The notes under the pieces: generated by a model
What the model was told of the DNA's origin: nothing
The model's input: only the letters and a program-made list of their open reading frames with translations
Databases searched by the model: none
In this document: one piece after another, positions 1-7,399 of the stretch
Position numbering within the stretch: position 1 is the stretch's first letter
How the letters are laid out: each line of letters opens with the position of its first letter
DNA from: Tabrizicola piscis
GTDB taxonomy: Bacteria > Pseudomonadota > Alphaproteobacteria > Rhodobacterales > Rhodobacteraceae
Direction of reading: 5' to 3'
NCBI RefSeq assembly: GCF_003940805.1
Contig: NZ_CP034328.1
Coordinates: 124,001 to 188,000, forward strand
Length of the DNA stretch: 64,000 bases
Position numbers and translations under genes: made by a program

Positions 1-161
1 GTCTTGCCGGTCAGCACCCAAAGCCGGTCGGCCCCCGGGACAAAGGCCGTGATCTCCCACCCCTTGGCGCGTTTTTGCGGTCCGAGGACGGCAAACGGGT
101 CGCCATGCCAGCCACCGGCAATCGCCTCGGCTGCGCTTTGGTCCAGTGTCATCTCAGCCAT
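1..161 (-). CDS. glgB: 1,4-alpha-glucan branching enzyme, N-terminal fragment cut by the window edge
   Basis: Only the first 53 codons are inside the window. They read MAEMTLDQSAAEAIAGG followed by the HxDPFAVLGP motif, the usual opening of the CBM48-type N-terminal domain of glycogen branching enzymes. The ATG at 161 is preceded by a good GGGGAGGA ribosome-binding site. The gene lies 35 bases downstream of the phosphorylase gene on the same strand, so the two are probably cotranscribed. GlgB forms alpha-1,6 branches during glycogen synthesis. Family call is from the short N-terminus plus context; the catalytic domain is outside the window. Confidence 0.8.
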   Translation of the reverse strand, partial: MAEMTLDQSAAEAIAGGWHGDPFAVLGPQKRAKGWEITAFVPGADRLWVLTGK

Positions 162-196
162 GCTTTCCTCCCCGAAAGCGCGTCAGAGTGCGCCCG

Positions 197-2605
197 TCAC
201 AACGCGCTTGATGCCTGCCAGATTTCATCCATGTAGCTGCGGATCGTGCGGTCGGACGAGAAGAACCCGCTTCGCGCCGTATTCAACGCCGCCATGCGCC
301 ACCAGCGGTCCGGGTCGGCGTAGGCCTTGTCCACCTCGGCCTGCGCGGCATGGTAGGCGTCAAAATCGGCGGCGACGAGGAAATAGTCGTGGTGCCAGAC
401 CCGGTGGACAAGGCCATGATACCGTTCCGGTTCTTCCGGGTTGAACCGCCCTTCGGCGATCATCTGCAGCACGTCCTGCAGTGGCTGGCTCGCCTCGATC
501 GCCTTTTTGGAGTGGTCAGGATCCTCGCGCCGCTTTGACACCTCGGCCGCGGTCAGGCCGAAGAGGAAGAAGTTGTCGGCGCCAACCTCTTGCAATATCT
601 CGACATTCGCGCCGTCCAGCGTGCCGATGGTCGGCGCGCCGTTCATCATGAACTTCATGTTGCCGGTACCCGACGCCTCTTTCCCGGCGGTCGAGATCTG
701 TTCGGACAGGTCAGCCGCCGGGATCACCCGTTCCGCCATGCTGACGTTGTAGTTCGGCGGGTAGATGATCTTGAGCAGGTCGCTCGTCACGGGATCAGCA
801 TTAATGACAACCGCCACATCGTTGATAAGGCGAATGATTTCCTTGGCGACCGCATAACCCGGGGCAGCCTTGCCCCCAAAGACCTTGACGCGCGGCACCC
901 AGGGACCCTTGGGATTTGCGCGCAGCTTGTTCCAATGCGCGATGGTCTCAAGAATGTTCAGAAGCTGGCGCTTGTATTCGTGGATGCGCTTGATCTGGAC
1001 GTCAAACAGGGCATCGGGAGAGATCTGGATTCCCATCTCCGCCCCCGCCCAGTTCGACATCTCCACCTTGTTGACCCGCTTCGCCGCGGCAAAGACCGCG
1101 CGGAAACTGGCGTCTTCGACATGCGGCTCCAGCTCCTTCAGGCGATCAAGGTCCGCCTCCCAGCCCGCGCCGATGGTGTCGGTAATCAGGCCCGCCAGCG
1201 GCTTGTTCGCCATCCGCAGCCACCGCCGCGGGGTGACCCCGTTGGTCTGATTCACGATCCGGCCAGGATGCAAGCGGTGGAGTTCGGGGAATAGGTTCTG
1301 CTTCACAAGGTCCGAATGCAGCGCCGACACGCCGTTCACCTTGTGGCTCATGATGAAGGCAAGTTCCCCCATCCGCACTTCCTGATGCTTCACGATCCCC
1401 ACATAATGCGGCCGGTTCGGATAGGCGCGGCGGTGCCAGCTGTCGATCTTTTCCACAATCTGCATGTGGCGCGGCAGCACGTTGCCAAAGGTGAATGTCG
1501 CCCATTTTTCAAGGGCTTCCGGTAGAAGCGTGTGATTGGTATAGCCCAGGCAGGCCCGCGCGATCGTCAGCGCCTCATCAAAGGGCACGCCATGGGCATC
1601 CTGCAGCAGGCGGATCAGTTCCGGCCCGGCAATCGCGGGATGCGTGTCGTTCATCTGGATCGCGACGTATCTTGGCAGCGCCTTCAGATCCGAATGGTTC
1701 GCCAGATAGCGGCGCAGAATGTCCTGCAAGGCTGCCGAGGTCAGCAGAAATTCCTGCTTCAGGCGCAGTTCCTTTCCCTGATAGGTGGTGTCGTCGGGGT
1801 AAAGGACCCGGCTGAGCGTCCGGGCCAAGGTCTCAGGCTCTGCCGCGGCGGTGTAATCACCCCGGTTGAACCGCTCCAGATCGAACTGCCCGGTGGACTT
1901 TGCCCCCCAGAGCCGCAGCGTATTGGCCCATTTGCCTTGCCAGCCCACCACGGGCGTATCATGCGCCTCGGCGATGACGGTTTCGGCGGGGTGCCAGATG
2001 TCGCGGCCATCGCGGGTTTCGACATGGCCCTTGAACCCGATGGTATAGGCGCTTTCGGGACGCGCAAATTCCCAGGGATGTTCCTGCGCCAGCCAGTTTT
2101 CCGGGGTCTCTACCTGACGGCCAGCCTCGAACTGCTGGCGGAAGAGGCCGTGTTCGTACCGGATGCCATAGCCATAGGCCGGGCAGCCCAGCGTCGCCAT
2201 CGATTCCATGAAGCAGGCCGCAAGCCGCCCAAGCCCGCCGTTCCCCAGAGCCGCGTCGGGTTCATCGCCGATCACAGCGCGCAGGTCCTGCCCGACCGCC
2301 GCCATCGCCTCGGCCGCCTGATCGTAAAGCCCCAGATTGATCGTCGCATCTTCAAGAATGCGGCCAATCAGGAATTCCATCGACAGGTAGTAGACGCGCT
2401 TTCTGTCCTCGGCCCAGGTGCGCTTGGTGGACGCGAACCAAGGCTCGACGATCCGGTCGCGGATCGCGTGGGACAGGGCCATCCGCCAGTCATGCAGGCT
2501 GGCATGGGGCGCGTCCTTGCCCACGGTAAAGGTCAGGTGGCGCAGGATATCTGCCTGCAGGACGTTTGGGGTCACACTCAGATCGGTCACGGGTCTATCC
2601 AGCAA
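197..2605 (-). CDS. glgP: Glycogen/starch/alpha-glucan phosphorylase
   Basis: 802 residues, full length for GT35 phosphorylases. The enzyme releases glucose-1-phosphate from glycogen ends with pyridoxal phosphate. Visible hallmarks are YYLSMEFLIGR near the N-terminus, the NDTHPA motif, and the PLP-lysine region EASGTGNMKFMMNG followed by GTLDGANVEI. The start at 2605 is TTG; an in-frame GTG a few codons downstream is an alternative, and neither has a strong ribosome-binding site. glgB follows directly, so this is probably the first gene of a glycogen operon continuing beyond the left edge. A LacI-type palindrome lies about 200 bases upstream. Confidence 0.95.
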   Translation of the reverse strand: MLDRPVTDLSVTPNVLQADILRHLTFTVGKDAPHASLHDWRMALSHAIRDRIVEPWFASTKRTWAEDRKRVYYLSMEFLIGRILEDATINLGLYDQAAEAMAAVGQDLRAVIGDEPDAALGNGGLGRLAACFMESMATLGCPAYGYGIRYEHGLFRQQFEAGRQVETPENWLAQEHPWEFARPESAYTIGFKGHVETRDGRDIWHPAETVIAEAHDTPVVGWQGKWANTLRLWGAKSTGQFDLERFNRGDYTAAAEPETLARTLSRVLYPDDTTYQGKELRLKQEFLLTSAALQDILRRYLANHSDLKALPRYVAIQMNDTHPAIAGPELIRLLQDAHGVPFDEALTIARACLGYTNHTLLPEALEKWATFTFGNVLPRHMQIVEKIDSWHRRAYPNRPHYVGIVKHQEVRMGELAFIMSHKVNGVSALHSDLVKQNLFPELHRLHPGRIVNQTNGVTPRRWLRMANKPLAGLITDTIGAGWEADLDRLKELEPHVEDASFRAVFAAAKRVNKVEMSNWAGAEMGIQISPDALFDVQIKRIHEYKRQLLNILETIAHWNKLRANPKGPWVPRVKVFGGKAAPGYAVAKEIIRLINDVAVVINADPVTSDLLKIIYPPNYNVSMAERVIPAADLSEQISTAGKEASGTGNMKFMMNGAPTIGTLDGANVEILQEVGADNFFLFGLTAAEVSKRREDPDHSKKAIEASQPLQDVLQMIAEGRFNPEEPERYHGLVHRVWHHDYFLVAADFDAYHAAQAEVDKAYADPDRWWRMAALNTARSGFFSSDRTIRSYMDEIWQASSAL

Positions 2606-2802
2606 GGGGAGAAACTTTCAACAAGGCGGTTGCACAAAGCCTAAGCGCCATGGGGCGGCGGTCAAGCGGTCTTGCAGGCGGGCTTGCGGGGGGAACTGTG
2701 ACCGTGGGCGGCAACGGGCAGCTTCAAACCGCTTTTGTGTTACCGCAAACAGTACCCTAGTCTGCACGGCGTTTCCATAGCTTCACCAGACATTTCCGAT
2801 AT

Positions 2803-2816
2803 TCAAAGCGCTTTGA
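2803..2816. promoter_or_regulatory. LacI-family-type operator candidate upstream of glgP
   Basis: A perfect 14-bp palindrome, TCAAAGCGCTTTGA, with the central CG and AAAGCGCTTT core typical of LacI/GalR-family operators. It lies about 200 bp upstream of glgP in a 375-base non-coding stretch (2606-2980) where I otherwise see only the dyad at 2926-2949. Sugar-responsive control of the glycogen operon would fit; no LacI gene is in the window, so the regulator is unknown. Confidence 0.5.
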
Positions 2817-2925
2817 GCAGCCTGCCACTGCAACCCCATGCTGTCAAAGGAAATCCCCAATGCCCCCTCCCACCTGCGCGGGATCGAGGGTGTGGCTATG
2901 CCGCAGCTTTGGGCGACGCTATGGC

Positions 2926-2949
2926 TTGACCTTGGCCGCCAGAGGTCAA
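2926..2949 (+). promoter_or_regulatory. CueR/MerR-like promoter dyad before the HMA-domain gene
   Basis: TTGACCT and AGGTCAA form a perfect inverted repeat around a 10-base spacer, ending 31 bases before the start of the heavy-metal-binding gene. TTGACC could be the -35 element, with the dyad filling a long spacer as in MerR-family promoters, and the arms resemble CueR sites. The putative -10 (CATGGC) is poor, so this is a candidate only. Confidence 0.45.
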
Positions 2950-2980
2950 CCATGGCCGGATCAGGAGAAGGACCCCACCG

Positions 2981-3181
2981 ATGACGACCCTTTCGATTCC
3001 CGACATGAGTTGTGGCCATTGCAAGGCCGCCGTTGAAGCCGCCCTTGCCGCCGTTCCGGACGCCGGTGCCGTGACAGTTGACCTGTCCGCCCGCAAGGCC
3101 GCTGTCACCGGCCCGGCCGCTCTGCCAGCCCTGCTGGCCGCCCTTTACGCGGCAGGGTATCCGGCCAGCGCCCTGGACTGA
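2981..3181 (+). CDS. Heavy-metal-associated (HMA) domain protein, CopZ-like copper chaperone
   Basis: A 66-residue single-domain protein with MSCGHC near the N-terminus; the CxxC cysteines are Cys11 and Cys14. The length and beta-alpha-beta pattern match CopZ/Atx1-type metal chaperones, which hand Cu(I) to P-type ATPases. AGGAGAAGG before the ATG is a strong ribosome-binding site. No copper ATPase or CueR gene is nearby, but the MerR-like dyad just upstream suggests metal-responsive transcription. Copper is the likely metal by family; sequence alone does not exclude others. Confidence 0.85.
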   Translation: MTTLSIPDMSCGHCKAAVEAALAAVPDAGAVTVDLSARKAAVTGPAALPALLAALYAAGYPASALD

Positions 3182-3365
3182 AGGGGCCTGCCTATCCTTC
3201 GGGCCAAGGTAGGGAAAACCGAAATGTGATCACTGCCCTGTTGCCGATGCCGCACAGAACGGTCATATCGTCGCAAAATCGTCATGTTCCCGGCTTGATG
3301 CGGCCCTGTCTCCGCGCAATGTCGGGAACAAGACCGCGTAAAGAGCCAGCGAACGGAGCAGTCAA

Positions 3366-3500
3366 TTGGCCACGTCCCCTTCCCAACCCCAGCAAGGCGG
3401 GTCCTCCGCCCCACAACAACAGCAGCAGCAAGGCCAGCAACCGGCGGGCAAGCCCCAACAGGCCGGTCAGCCGATCTTCCGCGACTGGGCCTCCATCTAA
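3366..3500 (+). CDS. Small Gln/Pro-rich protein with TTG start, function unknown
   Basis: A 44-codon frame starting at TTG with an upstream GGAG seven bases away. It encodes a low-complexity run rich in Gln, Pro, Gly and Ser, including six consecutive Gln, ending in PIFRDWASI. The Shine-Dalgarno spacing and the non-repetitive aromatic C-terminus favour a real gene over a composition artefact. It lies alone between the HMA and TfoX-type genes; a CCAGCC-GCAA-GGCTGG hairpin follows at 3542-3557. I do not recognise the family and there is no signal peptide or membrane segment. Confidence 0.5.
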   Translation: MATSPSQPQQGGSSAPQQQQQQGQQPAGKPQQAGQPIFRDWASI

Positions 3501-3581
3501 GGCGCTTCGCAGGCCATAGGCGCCGTTGACAAGACCACGGACCAGCCGCAAGGCTGGCCCTCCACAGACAGGTCTTTCACG

Positions 3582-3920
3582 ATGCCCAACCCCGTATCCT
3601 CGATCCCCAATCTTGGCCCGGCGTCTGAAATCGCCTTTGCCCGCGCCGGGATCACGACCGCAGAAGAAATCCACGAGATGGGCGCGGATGAAGCCTATCG
3701 TCGCCTGCTTGCCCATGGAACGCGGCCGCATTTCATCGGCTACTATGTGCTGGTGATGGGCCTGCAGGGCCGGCCGTGGAACGACTGCAAGGGGGATGAG
3801 AAGAAAGCCCTGCGCAAACGCTTTGACGCTTTGTGCAATGGCTTCAATCGCAGCGATGCCAAGCTGCGGGCCGACCTTGAACAGACCCTCAGCTTTCTTG
3901 GCGTGGTGGAACGCCAATAG
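3582..3920 (+). CDS. TfoX/Sxy C-terminal domain-containing protein
   Basis: 112 residues matching the TfoX C-terminal domain: IPNLGPASEIAFARAGI near the start, then a helix-hairpin-helix-like stretch with AYRRLLAHG and YYVLVMGLQGRPWND. The N-terminal TfoX domain of competence regulators such as Sxy is absent, as in many alphaproteobacterial stand-alone versions of unknown role. A modest AGG motif precedes the ATG. It converges toward the tRNA-Thr gene. Family assignment is good; a role in competence should not be assumed. Confidence 0.75.
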   Translation: MPNPVSSIPNLGPASEIAFARAGITTAEEIHEMGADEAYRRLLAHGTRPHFIGYYVLVMGLQGRPWNDCKGDEKKALRKRFDALCNGFNRSDAKLRADLEQTLSFLGVVERQ

Positions 3921-3984
3921 GACAAGCCGGCCCTGCGGTGTCATGCCGAAACTGCACCGCGAACCCCAAGCAAATCAGTGATCT

Positions 3985-4007
3985 GAAAAGCTGTCCGAAA
4001 CCCGGAC
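3985..4007 (-). terminator. Possible terminator after tRNA-Thr
   Basis: On the minus strand, downstream of the tRNA, GTCCG and CGGAC pair around a five-base loop and are followed by AGCTTTTC. The stem is short, so this is a weak candidate. Confidence 0.35.
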
Positions 4008-4016
4008 GAGTGGCCG

Positions 4017-4092
4017 TGGTGCCCCCAGAGAGACTCGAACTCCCGACCCTCTGATTACAAATCAGATGCTCTACCAGCTGAGCTATAGGGGC
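4017..4092 (-). tRNA. tRNA-Thr (anticodon TGT)
   Basis: Read on the minus strand, the 76 bases fold as a complete cloverleaf. The acceptor arm GCCCCTA pairs with TGGGGGC, the D-loop has AGCTGGTAGAGC, the anticodon loop is TTTGTAA (anticodon TGT), and the T-loop is GTTCGAGTC. The discriminator A is followed by an encoded CCA. It decodes ACA and by wobble other Thr codons. Confidence 0.97.
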
Positions 4093-4134
4093 CACGCGCT
4101 TCAAATACCCCCACTGCAGCCGGTCCGCAAGGGT

Positions 4135-5793
4135 TCAGTCCCGCTGCCCGTGCGCGAGCAAGCCGACGGCGACCAGTCCGACCGCCATCACGACCAGCGC
4201 CGCCGGGGCGGCCTCGGACAATCGCTCAAGGCTGGCCAGTTCATAGACCCGCGTTGACAGGGTGTTGTAGTTGAACGGGCGCAAGAGCAACGTCGCCGGC
4301 AGTTCCTTGACGCAGTCGACAAAGACCACCAGCAGCGCCATGAACACCGACCCGCGCATCAAGGGCAGATAGACCGCGCCCAGCGTCCCCCCTGCTGTCC
4401 GCCCAAGTGAACGCGCCGCCATCGGCAGGGATGGTGAGACCCGGCCAAAAGCCGCATCAAGCGCCCCTTGGGCGATGCCGAAGAACCGCACCAGATAGGC
4501 CAACCCTAGCGCAAAAGCCGTGCCCGTGATCAACAGGCCCGGATCCCAACCAGTCAGCGCAAGGACGGTATCGGCAAGCCGGTGATCCACCGCCGCCAAG
4601 GGGATGAGGAGCCCAAGCGCCAGCACGGCCCCCGGCGCGGCGTAGCCGACAAGCGTCAAGGGCAGCACCCAGCGCACCACCCGTGAGCCCGACTGGCGCA
4701 GCGCATAGACCAGAAACAGCGCGGCCCCAACCGTGGCCAGCGAGGCCAGCCCCGCGACAACCAGTGTGTTCCACAGCGCGTCGATCAACCCCGGTGCAAG
4801 CCAGCCTTCGGGCGCCGCCATGCTGTTGGCCAGCATCACACCGACCGGCAGCACAAACCCAGCGGCAAAGGGCAGCAGGCAGGCCGCCGTCGCGAGCCAC
4901 CGGCGCCAGCCAAGGATCGCCTGCCGCTCGATCGGGCGGGACCCTCGGCCAAGGCGGTAGAACCGCGCGCTGCCACGCCCTGCCCGCTCCAGCCCGACAA
5001 GAAGAAGGATCAGCATGAGGATGACCCCGGCAATCTGCGCCGCACCACCGGCATTGCCACCATTCAGCCAGGTGGAAAAGATGCCCGTCGTCAGCGTCTG
5101 CACCCCGAAGTGCTGCACCGTGCCGTAGTCGGCCACCGTCTCCATCAGGGCCAGCGCCACACCGGCGGCGATGGCTGGGCGGGCCAGCGGCAGGCCTACA
5201 CGCCAGAACATCCCCCATGGGCCGCAGCCCAAGGCCCGCGCTACCTCATAGGTGCAGCCCGATTGCTCGCGGTAGGCGGCCCGCGCCAGCAGATAGACAT
5301 AAGGGTAAAGCGCAAGGGACAGGACAAGAACAGCGGCCCACAGCGACCGGGTTTCCGGAAACCAGTAATCCCGCGCCGAGGCCCAATCGAAGGTCGCGCG
5401 CATGGCGGTCTGCAGTGGCCCGGCATAATCCAGAAAATCAACCAGCGCGTAGGCCCCGACATAGGCCGGGATTGCCAGCGGGAACAGCAGGGCCCAGGCC
5501 AGCCAGTCGCGTCCGGGAAAGCGGTATTGGCTGACCAACCAGGCCGCCCCGGTACCGATCAGCGCGGTCAGCAGGGCCACGCCCAGCATCAGCAGTACCG
5601 TTGTCAAAAGATACCGCGGCAGCACCGTCGCAAGCAGGTGGGGCCAGATGTTTTCCACCGGATTGAAGGCGATCCAGACGATGGACAGGATCGGCGACAG
5701 AACCACTGCCGCAATAATCACAGCCCCCGGGGTCCAGAGGTCCAGCCGCAGGCGGCGGGGTGGCGTGGCAAGTTGACTGAAACGGTCGGTCAT
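4135..5793 (-). CDS. Fe(3+) ABC transporter permease, two fused permease halves (FbpB-like)
   Basis: 552 residues with about twelve hydrophobic segments in two homologous halves. Each half carries a binding-protein-dependent permease loop (EAA-like: EVARALGCGPWGMFWRVGLP in the first, AARSLGRTAGGTLGAVYLP in the second). This duplicated architecture is typical of FbpB/SfuB iron and ThiP thiamine permeases; FbpB is favoured by similarity of the N-terminal half. It would form the inner-membrane channel for Fe(III). No ATPase or binding protein is adjacent; an FbpA-like binding protein is at 50032-51030. The neighbour upstream is divergent, so it is transcribed on its own. Confidence 0.85.
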   Translation of the reverse strand: MTDRFSQLATPPRRLRLDLWTPGAVIIAAVVLSPILSIVWIAFNPVENIWPHLLATVLPRYLLTTVLLMLGVALLTALIGTGAAWLVSQYRFPGRDWLAWALLFPLAIPAYVGAYALVDFLDYAGPLQTAMRATFDWASARDYWFPETRSLWAAVLVLSLALYPYVYLLARAAYREQSGCTYEVARALGCGPWGMFWRVGLPLARPAIAAGVALALMETVADYGTVQHFGVQTLTTGIFSTWLNGGNAGGAAQIAGVILMLILLLVGLERAGRGSARFYRLGRGSRPIERQAILGWRRWLATAACLLPFAAGFVLPVGVMLANSMAAPEGWLAPGLIDALWNTLVVAGLASLATVGAALFLVYALRQSGSRVVRWVLPLTLVGYAAPGAVLALGLLIPLAAVDHRLADTVLALTGWDPGLLITGTAFALGLAYLVRFFGIAQGALDAAFGRVSPSLPMAARSLGRTAGGTLGAVYLPLMRGSVFMALLVVFVDCVKELPATLLLRPFNYNTLSTRVYELASLERLSEAAPAALVVMAVGLVAVGLLAHGQRD

Positions 5794-5898
5794 CTTGCCG
5801 GGGCTTACAGGAAAGCCGTTTAACTGTCCAGAAAGGCCCTTACAGTAGGGTCACAGCCCCGCTACAAAGTTGCGGCGAACCCGTCAAGGCAGGGCCCC

Positions 5899-6771
5899 AT
5901 GCGCATCGTCTATCATCTGGGTGCCCATTGCACCGACGAGGACCGTCTGGTTCGCTGTCTGCTGAAGAACCGCGCCACGCTGGCCGAACAGGGGATCGCC
6001 GTCCCCTCGCCCACTCGGTATCGCAAGCTGTTGCGCGACACAGCCCTGCAGTTGCGCGGACAGGCCGCGTCAGACGACACGCAGGCGATGGTCCTGGAAC
6101 AGATCACGGATGAACCGCAGGCAGAGCGGTTGATCCTCTCCTGGCCAAGTTTCCTCAGCTTTCCGGCCTATGCCTTGCTTGGCGGCCTCTACAGTTCGGC
6201 CGGGGAAAGGGTGCGGGCCTATACCCAGATCTTTCCCGATACCGAGGCCGAGTTTCACCTTGCCATTCGCAACCCGGCCACCTTCCTGCCGAGCCTGCAG
6301 GACGCGGTGACGGCCAAAGGGCATCAGGATATTCTGACCGGGATCGATCCTTTGGGGCTGCGCTGGTCGGATGCGGTGCGGCACCTGCTCGCCGCCAATC
6401 CCGGCGTGCCGCTCACGCTGTGGTGCGACGAGGAGACGCCCCTGATCTGGCCCGAGGTTTTGCAAGCCGTATCAGGCCACGCCGCAGAGACCGAACTGGT
6501 CGACACGGATGAAGTGCTGACCCTGATCATGACCGAGATCGGCATGGGCAGGCTGCGGGCCTATTGCGCCGAGCATCCGCCGCAGTCGGTCACCCAACGG
6601 CGGCGGATCGTGACGGCTTTTCTGGAAAAGTTCGCCCGACCGGAACTGGTAGAGCAGGAAATCACCCTGCCCGGCTGGACCGACGATCTGGTGGAAGAGG
6701 TGACGCAGGCCTATCTTGTGGATGTCGAACGTATCCGCAGCATGCCGGGCGTCACCGTGATCGGGGCGTAG
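5899..6771 (+). CDS. Sulfotransferase-like protein with degenerate cofactor loop, function unknown
   Basis: 290 residues. The opening IVYHLGAHCTDEDRLVRCLL followed by NRATLAEQGI has the same layout as PAPS-dependent sulfotransferase-like proteins, which start with a beta strand, H-x-G-x-HKTGTT(S/T) loop, helix, then N-R-x-x-L-x-x-x-G. Here the HKTGTT phosphosulfate loop has become HCTDED, so the usual sulfonate-donor site looks lost. No signal peptide or membrane segment is seen. It is divergent from the iron permease and converges on gapR with a 7-base gap. Fold family is inferred from one motif; catalytic activity is doubtful. Confidence 0.55.
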   Translation: MRIVYHLGAHCTDEDRLVRCLLKNRATLAEQGIAVPSPTRYRKLLRDTALQLRGQAASDDTQAMVLEQITDEPQAERLILSWPSFLSFPAYALLGGLYSSAGERVRAYTQIFPDTEAEFHLAIRNPATFLPSLQDAVTAKGHQDILTGIDPLGLRWSDAVRHLLAANPGVPLTLWCDEETPLIWPEVLQAVSGHAAETELVDTDEVLTLIMTEIGMGRLRAYCAEHPPQSVTQRRRIVTAFLEKFARPELVEQEITLPGWTDDLVEEVTQAYLVDVERIRSMPGVTVIGA

Positions 6772-6778
6772 TTGTGCC

Positions 6779-7033
6779 TCAGCTCATGCCAAGGGCGGCT
6801 TTGTAAAGCTCCAGCACTGCCTCTTCCTCGGCCAGTTCGTCCGGCTTGCGCTTGCGGATGGCCACAACCTTGCGCAACACGCGCGTGTCATAGCCACGGC
6901 CCTTGGCTTCGGCCATCAGCTCTTTCTGCTGGTCGGCAACGTCCTTCTTCTCGGACTCAAGCTGTTCGAACCGTTCGATGAACTGGCGCAGCTCGTCAGC
7001 GGTCACGGCATAGGGATCGTTCGCGTCGGCCAT
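6779..7033 (-). CDS. gapR: GapR family DNA-binding protein (DUF2312)
   Basis: 84 residues, the family's normal size. The N-terminal coiled coil (ELRQFIERFEQLESEKKDVADQ) is followed by the conserved basic segment GRGYDTRVLRKVVAIRKRKP. In Caulobacter, GapR is a nucleoid-associated protein that binds AT-rich, overtwisted DNA ahead of replication and transcription and supports gyrase/topo IV. The same role is likely here from strong family conservation in alphaproteobacteria. It is monocistronic and convergent with the sulfotransferase-like gene. Confidence 0.9.
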   Translation of the reverse strand: MADANDPYAVTADELRQFIERFEQLESEKKDVADQQKELMAEAKGRGYDTRVLRKVVAIRKRKPDELAEEEAVLELYKAALGMS

Positions 7034-7172
7034 CTTCGTCCTCGGGCTGCTTGGGATGTCTGGGGGTTCCTACCCTGCCGGTGCGGGCAGGTTCAAGCAG
7101 GAACGGCGGCTTGAATGCGCAACGTGAAGCGGCTAGACGCGGGCGCATGGCAGAATGCAGCAGGAGCGCGAC

Positions 7173-7388
7173 ATGCAGGTCTTGATCTGGGCGGGAGCGG
7201 CCTTGACGCTGATCGGGATCGGTGGCCTTGGCTACTGCGTTCTGAAAGCAATGCGCGCCAGACGTTCGGGGCTGGACGATGCCGGGATGCGGGCAGAACT
7301 GCAGAAAGTCGTGCTGCTGAACACCGTGGCGCTTGGCGTGTCGGCGCTGGGGCTGATGATGGTGGTCGCAGGAATCGCCTTGGGTTAA
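7173..7388 (+). CDS. Small two-helix membrane protein, function unknown
   Basis: 71 residues from the ATG at 7173, chosen because AGGAG lies seven bases upstream; an ATG six codons earlier lacks a site. Two hydrophobic segments (about residues 2-23 and 45-68) flank a short basic and polar loop with RARRSG, predicting a hairpin in the inner membrane. It ends 12 bases before the convergent FadJ-like gene. No known domain is recognised. Confidence 0.6.
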   Translation: MQVLIWAGAALTLIGIGGLGYCVLKAMRARRSGLDDAGMRAELQKVVLLNTVALGVSALGLMMVVAGIALG

Positions 7389-7399
7389 AGTCGACCGGA

